Of a stretch of DNA of 64,000 nt, positions 11,148-22,692 are shown one piece after another. The stretch is taken from the NCBI GenBank assembly GCA_030998015.1, contig JARWMV010000237.1:1240001-1304000 (forward strand), read 5' to 3'. A program made the translations under genes and the position numbers. Position 1 is the stretch's first letter; each line of letters begins with the position of its first letter. The notes under the pieces were generated by a model. The model was given only the letters and a program-made list of their open reading frames with translations. It ran no database searches and was not told the origin of the DNA. Source of the DNA: Ceratorhiza oryzae-sativae (lineage: Eukaryota > Basidiomycota > Agaricomycetes > Cantharellales > Ceratobasidiaceae).

Positions 11148-13168
11148 ATGGCCCTTTTCGACTGGAGGTCTGTAGAGCCTGTTTCATGGCGCTATCGCTG
11201 CTGAGCGCCATTAGCGTTGGATAGTCTCGGCCCTATCCTTTTGGGTACCGTGCTGAATGTATGGCTCTACGGGATCATGGTCATGCAGACCACGCAGTAT
11301 TATACGACTTTTAAATTGTACGCATCGTGTGATCACCGTTCGATAGCTTTACTCACGTCCTGTATAGCGATAGTACATGGATCAAGTGCATGGTATGCCC
11401 AGATCATTGCTACAGCAGACCTTTTGTTGAAACCCTACTCCAAGGTGGCATGGCTGTTCATCCTTGATACACTAAACTCGATTTTCGACATTGGTTTAGT
11501 TTGGCGATACACCATCACTCTATTTGGTAGGCGATATACACATATCATGATTGGCAATCGCTGAACTGGCTCTTGTCTGATAGGCGACATCAAAAATATA
11601 GTTCACTCTCATTGGTGTGAGTGGACCTTGTGACAATGGGGGTTTCGGAAACTGACGTTTAGCGTTGGGGCACCAGTATTCAACGTTGGTCAGTTGGTAT
11701 AGTCTCCTCTATGATTATTTCCTCATTCTTCTGGCCTCGTTCACAGAGCCCGTCATGACAGTAAGCTATATCATCCCCATATCATGCCACTGCTCAAACG
11801 TCCCACTCCTAGACGATGGTCTCTTCCACGGTCCAGTGTTTCTACGCATGGCGTATTTCCAAGCTCACCGGCCGCACATGGATCGGCTGGGTCATTGCGT
11901 TCCTAGCTTTTATTCAGTTTGGTACGTAGCCATCATAACCATCTCGCTCAGTGTACCAACCACCACGTGCTTGGCATCAGGTGCTGGTTTGGGCTCGACC
12001 ATATGGGCATCCATCCTCGTCGATTTCGACCGTTTCCAGGAGGGAAAGTCGGTAAGGCACACCTTTCTTCCGGGGTGGAATCTTTTTTGAATTGCATACT
12101 GGTAGGTCGTGATTACCTGGCTGGGGTTATCGGCTTTGATCGACGTCATCATCACATGTGCTCTAACCTGGCATCTGGTCAGTGGAATTGAGCTACTCTC
12201 CTATTTGACGACCGTGCGCTCATAGCCTTTTTCAGTTCACCACCGGACTGGCTTCCCCAAGACTGACGACGTTATCACCCGATTGATCCGGAGTATGTTT
12301 TTTTCCGCGCTATTCCTGCACAAGGGGCTGATGTCAAGGGGTATCAAGTCACGGTTCAAACTGGTCTTATCACGAGTGTCTGGGCTTTTGTGGATTTGAT
12401 TATATTTTTGACAGTGGTGTGTACCCTATATTTCCGAGGGCGTGAATGTGTGTTGACGTGATTCATTTCTAGAACAACAACCTGTAAGTTTGTAGCCTAA
12501 ACTAGGATATGGCGCGTCTAACGAAGGATTCATTAGACACCTGTTCTTCCAGCTTCCACTGTGTAAGTTCAGGCTCAAAACCTTTGCGCACTTCAATGAC
12601 TGACTGGGGTGCAGGTAAACTATACACTAATACTCTCATGTCTACTCTCAACGCGCGCGCGGGATGGGGCGGAAATTTGGACTCGGACGACACCGTAGAA
12701 GGCGTGTCAATTCCGAGCGCCGCAGTTCAGAAACAAGGATCTCCGCAGCAATGGCGCCCGGAGAGTTCAAATAAATCAGTAAGTACCCGAACCTTGTTCC
12801 ATCCAGCGTCTGATCTGATATACCCGGTGCTGCCCAGAACCAAACTACAGTACATATCACAACAACCGTGCGTATATACGCCACTCCATGAGACTCCAAT
12901 GCTAACCACTTTCTAGGTTCATTCTCAAGTACATCACGACAACGGATTCGAGATGGAACGATACAGCGGGGAACAGTCAAAATACGCATCAGCCGGTGAT
13001 ATCGAGAGCGATGGTGGTTTGAGAACCGTGACTCCCGTCCGGTTGCCTGCCGCCAAATCGAGAGCCGAGTTTTCGGATGTTACCTCTATGTACTCGAGGA
13101 AGTCTTCTGAGATGCACTCGAGAAAGTCCGCCGACGTGCATTTGGGGAAGTCTTCTCCCGGCATGTAG
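11148..13168 (+). CDS. DUF6534 multi-pass membrane protein, paralogue A
   Basis: Exon 1 encodes MALFDW from the ATG at 11148. It splices at GATAG|TCTCGG to give SLGPILLGTVLNVWLYGIMV, the family's first helix. Next come DSTWIKCM, VAWLFILDTLNSIFDIGLVW, GDIKNIVHSH, EPVMTV, FYAWRISKLTG, and then GAGLGSTIWASILVDFDRFQ. After these come HRTGFPKTDDVITRLIR and TVQTGLITSVWAFVDLIIFL, followed by NNNLHLFFQLPL and CKLYTNTLMSTLNARAGWGG. The soluble tail includes HHDNGFEMERYS and a short repeated Ser/Arg/Lys stretch (YSRKSSEMHSRKSADVHLGK) before the TAG at 13166-13168. About seven hydrophobic segments give a receptor-like topology, but the family's function is unknown. It lies in tandem with paralogue B. 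The splice around HSHW (11610-11670) is the weakest part of the model. Confidence 0.8.
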
Positions 13169-13879
13169 TTGCTTCATTCCATTCGTTCTTGTATTCCTCG
13201 ATTCTTGTATGCTTTCGGCAGATAACTTCTTTTCCGCTCGCTTACAATGCTTGTCAACGGTCGTTGCTTCGGTTATCTATCTGCTACTTTCCATATATTT
13301 TGCATCGCATCTGTATTTCTGTACGCATCGACATATTAAAGTAGATCAAGATATATTAAGAACAGTGTGCTGGAACCGCTTCTAAGCTCTCGAGAAGAGG
13401 AAGCCTCACCAGCATGTAAGCGAGTTTCCCTGTTTGTATCAACGCCATGTGAAGTCACATCAAACTACGATCACCGATCCGGGACGACTCTTCACAGCAG
13501 AACCTTTGGGGTCAAAGAGAAGTGTCTAATCCTTGATCACAATGAACATACTTGTCATACTTGTGATTCACACGATCTGCCAGTGCCTGGGACATCTGTG
13601 CGAAATTGATTCGGGATTGATCACTTTAACTGTTCTCGGGCTGAACACGCCAAACCATCTCAGCACCCCACGGTAGTTACTGACGAGTACGAGCCGCAAA
13701 CGGCTGTGTCAATCTATAACGAGTGTTGCGATATGACACTACCTGTCTAGCTATGATCCAGTTCTCACACCACCCTACCCGCTCACTGGGGTTTCTTCTC
13801 GACCACTCGACCACCTCTCTACGAAGCGTGGTTTCTAGCTCTAACAAAAGTACTGAGAAGTCAGTCTCCTCTAGGACCC
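13169..13879. other. Intergenic region between DUF6534 genes A and B
   Basis: About 710 bases. No gene supported; short ORFs here have no recognisable domain. It should hold the 3' UTR of A and the promoter of B. Confidence 0.4.
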
Positions 13880-15689
13880 ATGGCTAATCTGTCAATAAAG
13901 TACGTGTGTACAGGTTGCATTCAGTCAAAACCAGTGTTCTAACGTGTCGTTTTGCCTCACTAGCATCGGCCCCATTCTACTTGGGGGCATGTTTAATACA
14001 TTCTTGGCGGGAGCACTGGTGATGCAGTGTCATACGTACTTTTCGAGTTTTCCAGAGTGAGCGCTCTGTCCCACCGTCACTTTGCGGCATTAACCCGGGT
14101 TTAGTGATCGTTTATGGCTCAAAGGGCTTGTATGTTCTCAGACCACCCGTTTGAAACGGGGGGGAGGGGTTTAATGGGAGCTGTAGGTATCTTACTTGTT
14201 AATAGTCAACCTTGCGAATACGGGGTTTGACATTGCGTTGGTCTGGCATTATATGGTCAAAATGTTTGGTGGGGTCCACCAGTTTCTTCCTTTTGGGTAC
14301 AAGTCTGATCCGTTTCCTAGGAGACTATGAGGGGGTTAGGAAATCAGTATGGCGTGAGTTTGCATAAGAAATGTTACTTTTGTGTTGCTAAGGAATTCGT
14401 CATTCAGTGTACACTATTGGTGAGTGCCAAAATGATTTAAGCACGGCCATCCGTTTACCACAGGAACGTCTCATTCAGAGCCGTTGGTGACGGTAAGAAT
14501 TGCCTTTCATTGTAGCCTCTATTCAATCAACGGATGAGATTGCTTTGCAGGTCATGATTTCTACAGTCGGGCAAATATTTTACGCGTGGCGTATTGCCCG
14601 GCTCACCGGCTGGTCCTGGTTGGGATATATCATCGTACTGTCTGCGCTGGTGCAGTTTGGTAATGCACTTGAATTCCGAGTACTTTTGTCACCTGACACC
14701 TTGCAGCTGCAGGGATTGGGGGCACTGTTGGGATCTCCATCATCACCGATTTCAGCATGTTTCACAAATTCAAAGTGGTCTGTCTGGTCTACGTCTAACG
14801 CATTAGACTCCTATTGAACCCTGATGGTCTAGACAGTGATCCTATGGCTTGCGCTATCGGCCTTCACGGATACTGCAATCACCATTGTGCTCGTGTGGTA
14901 TCTAGTGAGTCACTTGCTTTATAAAGACACATGCACTCAAGAAGGCGCATTAGCAAAATCACCGCACAGGGTTCCCCAATACTGATAGCCTGATTAATAA
15001 ACTCATCCGTTGTGAGTATTTTTGACCATTTCTGTCGCAGCTGCATATGAACTAAATAATCACTCTGCAGTAACCGTTCAGTCAGGCATGTTCACCGCTC
15101 TGTGCGCCATAGCGGATCTGGTTACGTTCTTGTGCTTGGTACGAACATTCTGCCATTTTTTTTACGTCCAAGTCGGTCATTCATTAAGTTATTGAACAGA
15201 ATAATAATCTGTAAGTTTGTTGGAGAAGCTTACCTTTCGTTGACATATCTTGTTCCTAGGCACATGTTCTTTCAGCTTATTCTCTGTGAGTCGGCGTTTC
15301 AGCTCGATCCAAGTGCCACTCAGACTCGTCGTCTCTCAAGGCAAGCTTTACTCCAACACTCTGATGTCGACATTAAATGCTCGTACGGAATCACATACAA
15401 GACCCTCAACAGCTGAGGTGCAAGGAGACTCAGGACCCCGACGGGACTTGGAGGAAAAGGTGTGTTGACCTTTCTTGTCTTGCGGGCGGGACCATAGTGA
15501 TACGACACTTATCTACAGTTCAAGTCGGCGGGTCTTCCGAATGTTCAAGCACCAGCATGCAAGATGCAGGTTCGGCCCGCTGTACTAAGACTTCGTGCAA
15601 ACTCCTATCCGGATCTTTCAACCTCGTTCACCAAGTCGGAGCCAAGTGCGTCGCCTCCGGCGACATTGGGCAGTTCTGGAACTGTGTGA
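13880..15689 (+). CDS. DUF6534 multi-pass membrane protein, paralogue B
   Basis: Exon 1 (ATG at 13880) gives MANLSIN, which joins IGPILLGGMFNTFLAGALVM. It is followed by SDRLWLKGL, VSYLLIVNLANTGFDIALVW, GDYEGVRKSVW and HSEPLVT. Then come FYAWRIARLTGWSWLGYIIV and AAGIGGTVGISIITDFSMFH, next VILWLALSAFTDTAITIVLV, then NHRTGFPNTDSLINKLIR and TVQSGMFTALCAIADLVTFL, and finally HMFFQLIL and GKLYSNTLMSTLNAR. All blocks of the family are present in order, so the gene looks intact. The tail after STLNAR is shorter and unlike that of A. It continues through one more intron to FKSAGLPNVQAPACKMQV, then NSYPDLSTSFTKSEPSASPP, ending at the TGA at 15687-15689. B is clearly the more diverged member of the A/B tandem pair. 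Function unknown; membrane location inferred. Confidence 0.8.
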
Positions 15690-15917
15690 CTTGTATATGC
15701 GTTAAAGATCCAAAAGCAATTTCTTATCTGTTTTCATCGTTCCCATGAACCACGTTTTGGGTATACCATAAATATATCTGCAAAGAATACAAGACATCGC
15801 ACGTACAGCATTGGTCATCACATATATCATACAGCACCAAAGACCCAAAAAAACGAACTGGAATAATAAGCAACCGAGGCTTGAGCCCGTTTTAAGTTTC
15901 ACTGCCCATCAAATAGC

Positions 15918-18900
15918 TTAGAAATTACCCGAGAAAAACGCATCTTCCGTTAGGTAGCGCAATTGTTGTTCGACTCGGAACGGTTCATGGTCTCCAGCGT
16001 CACTCGCAGGCTGCATCATTATCGCGTCGACCTGGCTTCTGATATCATTACCAAAGTCGGCGGTGGCATCGGCATTAGCCTCGGCATGGCCCGTGCGCTT
16101 GCGGGCTGTGACCCAGAGCTCCAGTTGGCCGAGCATGGCCTGGACGCGCTCCACGAGTTCGCGACGCTTCATGCGGTCCTCCTCGCTGTCGTTCGAGACT
16201 TCCCAAAGTGCGGACATGCCAACTTCAACCTGAATATAGCATTAGCTTCTAGCCAACCAACCAAACTGGTTTCACATACTTTTTCGGAAAGCTCGTTGAG
16301 ACCAAGCTGCAGAAGCAAGCCAACAGACTCGGCTGCAGCATCGAGCTTGTCGAACAACTCGTCAGCACCACCACTGAAGATTGTTGCACGATGCGTGTCG
16401 ATAAAGTTGTGGACCACCGCCTAAATGATCATATCAATACACACAAGCTCTATTTGGCACATCGCATGCACACACCTTTTGTCGCGCCACGCTACCAGTT
16501 CCGCGTTCCAGCATTGCTTCAAAATAAGCCGGAAGGAGTTCGTTCTTCACATGTGGCGTTAAGCACCGCGAGATCTCCTTTTGCTCATTCGTCATCGCCC
16601 TCTTGATATTTTCCAAAATGGTTTTTATCACAGCCTCGGCCTCTTTGAGCGTTATCTGAGCTTGGAGCTTGCACCGGTTTTTGAGGCTTTCGGGAGCGGT
16701 CTCCTCAATCTCCAAGAGCAGCTCAACGATCTCCGCTTCGAGGCACGTTCCATTGGCGCGAACAAGTCCGAATCGAAGAGTTGAGCCCACGAGGAGGCGA
16801 TCTCCCGTGTCATGGGCGCTGTGAGCTCGGTATTCAGATCTTTTGTGTACTCGCCGTTGCGACGAAGAACTACAAGTGCCCAAGTTAGGATCGTACAAAA
16901 AGCTAGTAAAAAAAAAAAAAAACGAACTGGCACGATAACTCGCCCAATGCATCGACGCTGCAAAATCGTCCGAGATCTGAAGGGAGGCCATCCTGGCTTT
17001 TTCAGCACCAGACCGGCACCTTTCCTCGATCCCATCACGGAAAGCTTGCTTGAGTTGCGCAACACAATCCTTGACGACCTTTTCCATGCTCTATAATAAG
17101 CAGAAAAATACCAAGATGATAATATAAGTATAAAAAACTAAGAGTACAGTTTAGACGTTGGATACACGTACGTTTCGGAGGCGAAATGAAATACCCTTTT
17201 GGGCCTCCGCACCGCGATTTTCGGCCATCTTGCGCTGTGCCGCCTGGAGCTCCTGGGCGCGCTTGTACATTCCGCTCAGACTGTTCGCTTCGGGTTGGGG
17301 TTCAGAATTTCGGCGGTTGTAACCACGACCATAAGGCATAGGTAAAGCAGCAGGCAGAGGATCGGCATCAGGTCGATGAGCTTCAGTGAGTCTCAAACCC
17401 CCGCCGCAGTCGCTCGGAAGAATATTGGACTCCCACATCTCGGCGAGAGAGATACGGTCGGCGACGCTCACACCTTCAATGCCTTCGAAATAGGAGTGGA
17501 TCGAGCGGAGAAACATAGTAAGGTTGCTTATGAGAGAACGGGCAGACCGTTCGCGGGCAGAAAGGGTCAGCTCGCGGCACCACCGTTGGAGCCCAGGTAT
17601 ACCGGTGTCCTCAACGTTGACAAAGCAGCTAGGGTCGCCGTCGCCCTTGACTTGCTCTAGCTTGGATGTAAGCTATGGGATATAGCAATAGAAAGGTGTG
17701 TGTGTGCGTACTATTGATGCGGATATAGTCGCGGGATGAGCATGTAAAGACAGGGAGATCGATCGCGGCGTAGTCTAGAGGGTACAGCATTGGCGACGAA
17801 TTCATAGAAAAAATACAACTATTACTCACTGCGCAATTCTTCAGCAGGGTTAAACGTATCAGGATTCTCGGCCTCTGCGGCTTGTTCTACAACACAAAAT
17901 TACCAATAGCGCGAGAGGACACAGTAGCCCTTACGTACGATCAAGCTGTTTCAGGCCCGCACGGAAATCTTCCTTGAGAATGTCTCTCGAGTACTGCGCG
18001 AATCAATCAGAAGCTGCTAGCTCTCGATAGCAAACCAGACATACCTCGTTGCGCTTGATGGAGCAAAACGCGTTCTTATCCTTCTGGAGCCTGCGCGCCA
18101 CCTTCTTGTGCTCGTTCAATTTGGCAGCTGCATGCTGTTGAACTTTTCTACGCTCATTCAGAGTGCGACACATCGCGCTGATCTCGAGTTTTTTAGTCTT
18201 GATAATATCTTTCAAGCTCTCTTCAGTGACTTTACCCGCCCGAGTCGTCTGGTCTGAATCGGAGAGAACGACGACTTCATCGCTATCCGAGTCAATATCG
18301 ATCACGTCATCACTGAGCGCGTCTTCGTCCATCGTGTCGTCGTCATCGTCGATAATAAAGTCGTCCATCTCATCGTCATCGCCACGGGGCGCTTGGCACT
18401 TCGTCCTCCACTACCACGTTTGCGTTTCCTAGAGCCGGAAGCCGTCGCGCCCTGTGGAGCAGTAAGGAACGGTTCAAACGGTTCGCCCAACCTGAGGGCC
18501 ATGAGATGTTCCTTGTATTCCATGACCAACAGGCGAATTGCTTTGATCTTGGCATCGACCGCTAAGCGAATGCCACAATATCAACACCGGATATAACATT
18601 CATTCTCGAATCACTCACCCTTTACCTCCTTTTTGGCTTTCCGAACTTGGCCCTCCATTCTTCCGTGCCAGAGAGCGCCTCGTCGAGCCGACTCTCGATG
18701 GCAAGCAACTGGGGATCATCACCGAGGCTAAGCGCGCCAATCACTTCGTGACACGAGAGATCGTCAGTCTTGGTGGCGATGAATGTCACGGTTTGGTCGT
18801 CATAGCTAGGATAAATGAATGAGCAATAAAGCCATCAACCAATCCGATCCAACACGTACTTGCCGTCTGAGAATATCCAGGGGTAGATCGGTTAGGTTAG

Positions 18901-20615
18901 TCGGCTATAATCGACGCCGGTCATACGTACCCACTGCAAACAAAGTGCATCAGTTTCACCCGACATACCGGGAACATAGGTTCGACTTACTCATAAGCTG
19001 TGTTCTGAAAGCTTCGCCGAGCAGATCTGAGGGAAGCAATTTTGAGTTTGATGCGCCAATGAATTTTGGTAATTTCGGGTAGATCATCTTACCTTTGGCA
19101 GTCTTGTCGTCGACAGCTCTGCAGGTAACTCGTCAGAGCCTGATTCACGAGTCAAATAGTTCAGCTCGCAACTCACCGGGTGATTGGTGCCGCAATCCAA
19201 ACGCAATCGCATTTCTTCATGTAGTCCTTGGCGATGCTGCTACGCGCCAAATTGGCATCAGCCACACCAGGAAGATCGACCAAAACCGCGCCACTGCTCA
19301 GGGCATCTGCCTTGCACTTGACGCGAACGGATCGAATCAACGGCCAAAGTGCGGGCTCTCCGGGATTGGGCCTTTCTTGTTGTTTTTCCTTGTCATTGTC
19401 CTTGCTGCGCTTTTGGTCTTTGGAGTCGATGTACTTGGAAATTTCTGCCGCAAATCCGTCAGAGTCGCAGCACTCGATCTTGCGCGTCGTGCCCAAGATA
19501 CGCTGAACATCCGGGTGGACATTGATTATTTCGTCCGCAGTCATCCGAACCATGCGTTCGGCCGTAAGAAGAGGGTACACAGCATGCATCTAACAACGCG
19601 AGTCAGATTCGATTCTGGGCAAGTGCGTTTTTAACTCATACCTTGTGCCATGCAACGCCAGCGTCGCTCCGCAGATCAGTGAGGCGCTTCAGAGAGCCAT
19701 CCTCGTCATGAAGATCATCAAGCAAGATCTTAAGTTCGGCCTTCCACTCTGAGAGCGTGAGAAACTCGACATCAGCGGCGATTGTGCGCTTATTATGGTA
19801 AGCTATTTCGGTGACAACCGCGGTACAGGCTTAAATATTACGTCAGCTGCTGGCTTGACAGCAGATAGGCGCCTCAAACTCACCTCGCATGCCACTGGTC
19901 GGGACGATGTTGTCTGAAGCGAACGCATGTCAGAAAGGCCACATAAATACGGGTGTAAATACGTACCGTCCAATATGGCGTTCAGAAGAGATGACTTTCC
20001 AGCCCCTGTCGCACCACAGACGGCGATCATTGTGCGTGGTGCGCCTTGGCTCTTGAGGCTGAAATCATGAAATAAGCACCTGTTCGCATACGGCCACGGA
20101 GCAAGCCCATACCTTTCGACTTCACGCAGCCATACGTCTTTGCGAAGCTGACTTCCAAGGTCGATTTCGTTGAGATACGACCCAATGGTCTCGGCCATTC
20201 GAACGCCCTCGGCCATCGCGTTCTCGGGCGTATAATCGATTTTGTCGGCCGAGTAATAAACGTTGTGCATGGCTGGAGGGAGCAGAGGGATATCTGGCTG
20301 TGGCTGAACTTGTAGGTTGAGCTCGTACTCGACTTGATACTTGATAAACGCGCTAAAAATAAATTCAGCGGTTCCATTCAATGGTGGCTCGGCGGGTTCA
20401 GATTTGACTTGGGCATTGGAAGTGCTCGGTTGTGGCTTGGGCGTCGTCGGATCGGGGTGTGGGGTTGGGTTGAATATTGGGTTCATATTGCGGTGCAACG
20501 GTGATTGAGGCTCGCGCTTGACAGCAGCCTAACGCGAGTGGTTCAGGTGGTTAAACAATGCATCAGACGCGACACCTACTGGCGTGGCCGGTGCCTTTGG
20601 AAGGCTGAACGACAT
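15918..20615 (-). CDS. Dynamin-like nuclear GTPase (SLIP-GC/NUGGC-like)
   Basis: Starts MSFSLPKAPATP at 20615. A Pro-rich leader is followed by the GTPase domain: G1 loop VCGATGAGKSSLLNAILD (about 20000), G3 VLVDLPGVADANL (about 19260) and G4-like FIATKTDDLS (about 18770). The G1 exon ends at the donor giving ILD, and the next exon reads NIVPTSGMRACTAVVTEIAY, the switch I region. A charged insert rich in Asp and Ser (DDFIIDDDDD, about 18350) precedes a coiled-coil-like helical region, and the long C-terminal helical part ends RYLTEDAFFSGNF with a stop at 15918. Large fungal GTPases of this type are annotated as relatives of vertebrate SLIP-GC, a nuclear GTPase linked to genome maintenance in germinal-centre B cells. 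Function in fungi is not established. The gene has many short introns. It is divergent from the Nta1-like gene. A poly-T tract (minus strand, about 16907-16921) lies inside an intron. Confidence 0.75.
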
Positions 20616-21261
20616 GGCTGGCAGACGGTGGATAGCGCGGAAGGATAGAGTAGTGGGTTAGTCTTGCTATATAGTCCCTGGATATGTTAGGCCACGTGAT
20701 TTCTATGTATAGAGTAGCACCTGTCAGGACCCGAGATCGAGGGGATTTCTCTATCCTATTCTGGACTGTCTAGCCCCAACGCAGCGTCAAAATCGCTCGA
20801 CACAAACTGCTCGTATGGGCATGGCGAATGGTGTGGAGTCAAAGATCATAGTAAACCTGATATTCTTTCCACTACGTTCGACTCGCAACGGTGGACTGGC
20901 GGACTGGCGGACTTTCAAATTGCCCGACCCCCGCACACCGCGCTCGCCGCCCTCCTGGGACCGTGGGAGCCGGCGAGGATGATTTCCGCCACAAGTCAGC
21001 CGCGCTCCAGCCATCTGCGTGACGGATACTGCTAGCGATCTTACGTACAAGCGCCAGTCGGCATGTCAGCCCAGTCCCGCGCTTGCCTAATGGATGCTGG
21101 TCTCTCGACATTGCACTCGTAATATATGTTCGTTGTCCCCGAGGCATATAAAGCCTCTGCATCGCCCCGTCTCCCAAAGGTGTGGCCGGATCACCCAGCC
21201 CTTCAACTGTCTCACCACTTTTTAAAGAGCACTATCCTGTTCTGCCTTGCCAAACCTAGCC
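20616..21261. promoter_or_regulatory. Divergent promoter region, SLIP-GC-like / Nta1-like
   Basis: About 650 bases between divergent start codons. It contains CACGTG at 20693-20698, followed by AT. No coding content recognised. Confidence 0.5.
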
Positions 21262-22575
21262 ATGGCCAACGATACCATACCTTCTAGCCTGCCCCGAGTA
21301 GGCCTTGTCCAATTCAACCCAAAGGCACGAGAAATCCTATCGCGAGACGCATGTATATACTAAGGCGCCCAAAATCGCTAGATTGAAGACGTAGAATACA
21401 ACATCCGAAAAGTAAAGGATCTCACAGCCAAGTCAGTTTACCCACCCATGTCTCGGGTCGCGTCTTACACCACACACAGCATAGAGCCCGGTTCCGTAGA
21501 CCTGCTATGTCTACCAGAGATGGCGTTTACGGGCAAGTGACGTTCCAGACACACACCAACCAGCCGCCTTGGATCTAATAACCTGGTCGCTAGGATACGT
21601 CTTCCCGACGGCCGAGTCCATCCTCCCATTTATCGAACATCCAAACAACTGTCCCTCCAAAGACACATGTGCAGAACTAGCACGCCGTCTCCGATGCCAC
21701 GTCGTAGCCGGCTACCCAGCTCTACCTATCCCACTCGACGAAAGCAAGCGCCAAGCAGACGATAGCAAAACGTCCACCACCACCAACTCTGAGAACAATG
21801 GCAAACTTTCTGGCCAAGAAGTAGCAAGGAACAACGCTCTCGTCGTAGACCCGTCAGGAAACCTGATCCATACGTACACCAAGACGAACATGTTCGAGGC
21901 AGATCTACCTTGGGCCCAGCCAGGTGAGCTCGATCTCCGGCTTGTGATTTTTGCTCACACTGGCAAAGGTAGCGGATTCTCGACCTTTACCACCTCTGTC
22001 CAATCCCTTGGAAAAGTATCCGTAGCTATATGCATGGATCTTAACCCACATCCTCCAAACGTGTGGACATCAGCCGAAGGTACCTATTCCGTTCCCCACT
22101 CCATTTTGTCTCCAACTAGTCCCGTGTATTGGCAGGACCCTACGAAATTGCAGACTACTGCGTTGAAAACGACGTCGACACACTCGTTCTCATCTGCGCG
22201 TGGCTTCATTCGTCTGATTCTGACGACTCGGAAGAGCATGGGTCGTATGATGCGAGCACCGTAAACTATTGGATCGCCCGACTGCGACCACTCTGGCGCG
22301 CAAATACTGACAAGTATACCGTCATCATATGCAACCGCACGGGCGTCGAACGAGGTTAGAGTTGTTCGGGAACGTTTAAGATTGGTGCTAATATTTTCAT
22401 TGCGTTAGGGAGTACATTCGCCGGGTCATCAACCGTCCTACGAAGCCGAAAAGATCACATGTTTCCAGCCATACTCACCATCATGGGCGACGAGGAAGAA
22501 GCAGCTCGCATAGTCGACGTTGCTGCATGCGAAAATAGATTGCAGGAGCGAGCCAAACGAATGCTCCGTATGTAG
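21262..22575 (+). CDS. NTA1: N-terminal asparagine/glutamine amidase, nitrilase superfamily (Nta1-like)
   Basis: Starts MANDTIPSSLPRVGLVQFNP. The nitrilase catalytic triad is visible: Glu in LLCLPEMAFTG, Lys in HTYTKTNMFE, and Cys in KVSVAICMDLNPHPP. The segment CAELARRLRCHVVAGYP and the later VENDVDTLVLICAWLHS, TVIICNRTGVERG and STFAGSSTVLR match Nta1-type enzymes, which deamidate N-terminal Asn and Gln to feed the Arg/N-degron pathway. The protein ends NRLQERAKRMLRM with TAG at 22573-22575. Two introns seem to use GC donors (21325-21381 and 21533-21593). With those splices the conserved segments QFNP-K-IEDVEYNIRKV and PEMAFTG-YVFPT read through without gaps. A Ser/Thr/Asn-rich insert follows PIPLDESKRQ. 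The nitrilase fold is certain; the amidase call over another carbon-nitrogen hydrolase is likely. Confidence 0.85.
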
Positions 22576-22692
22576 TAGTATGATAAAACACACAATGCAT
22601 GAAAGTATAAATGTGCGACAGGGTAGGGTATGAGATAAAGCCAAGTGACAACAAAAAAAATGCCAAAAGGAGACAGAAAAGGGGGCGGGGGT

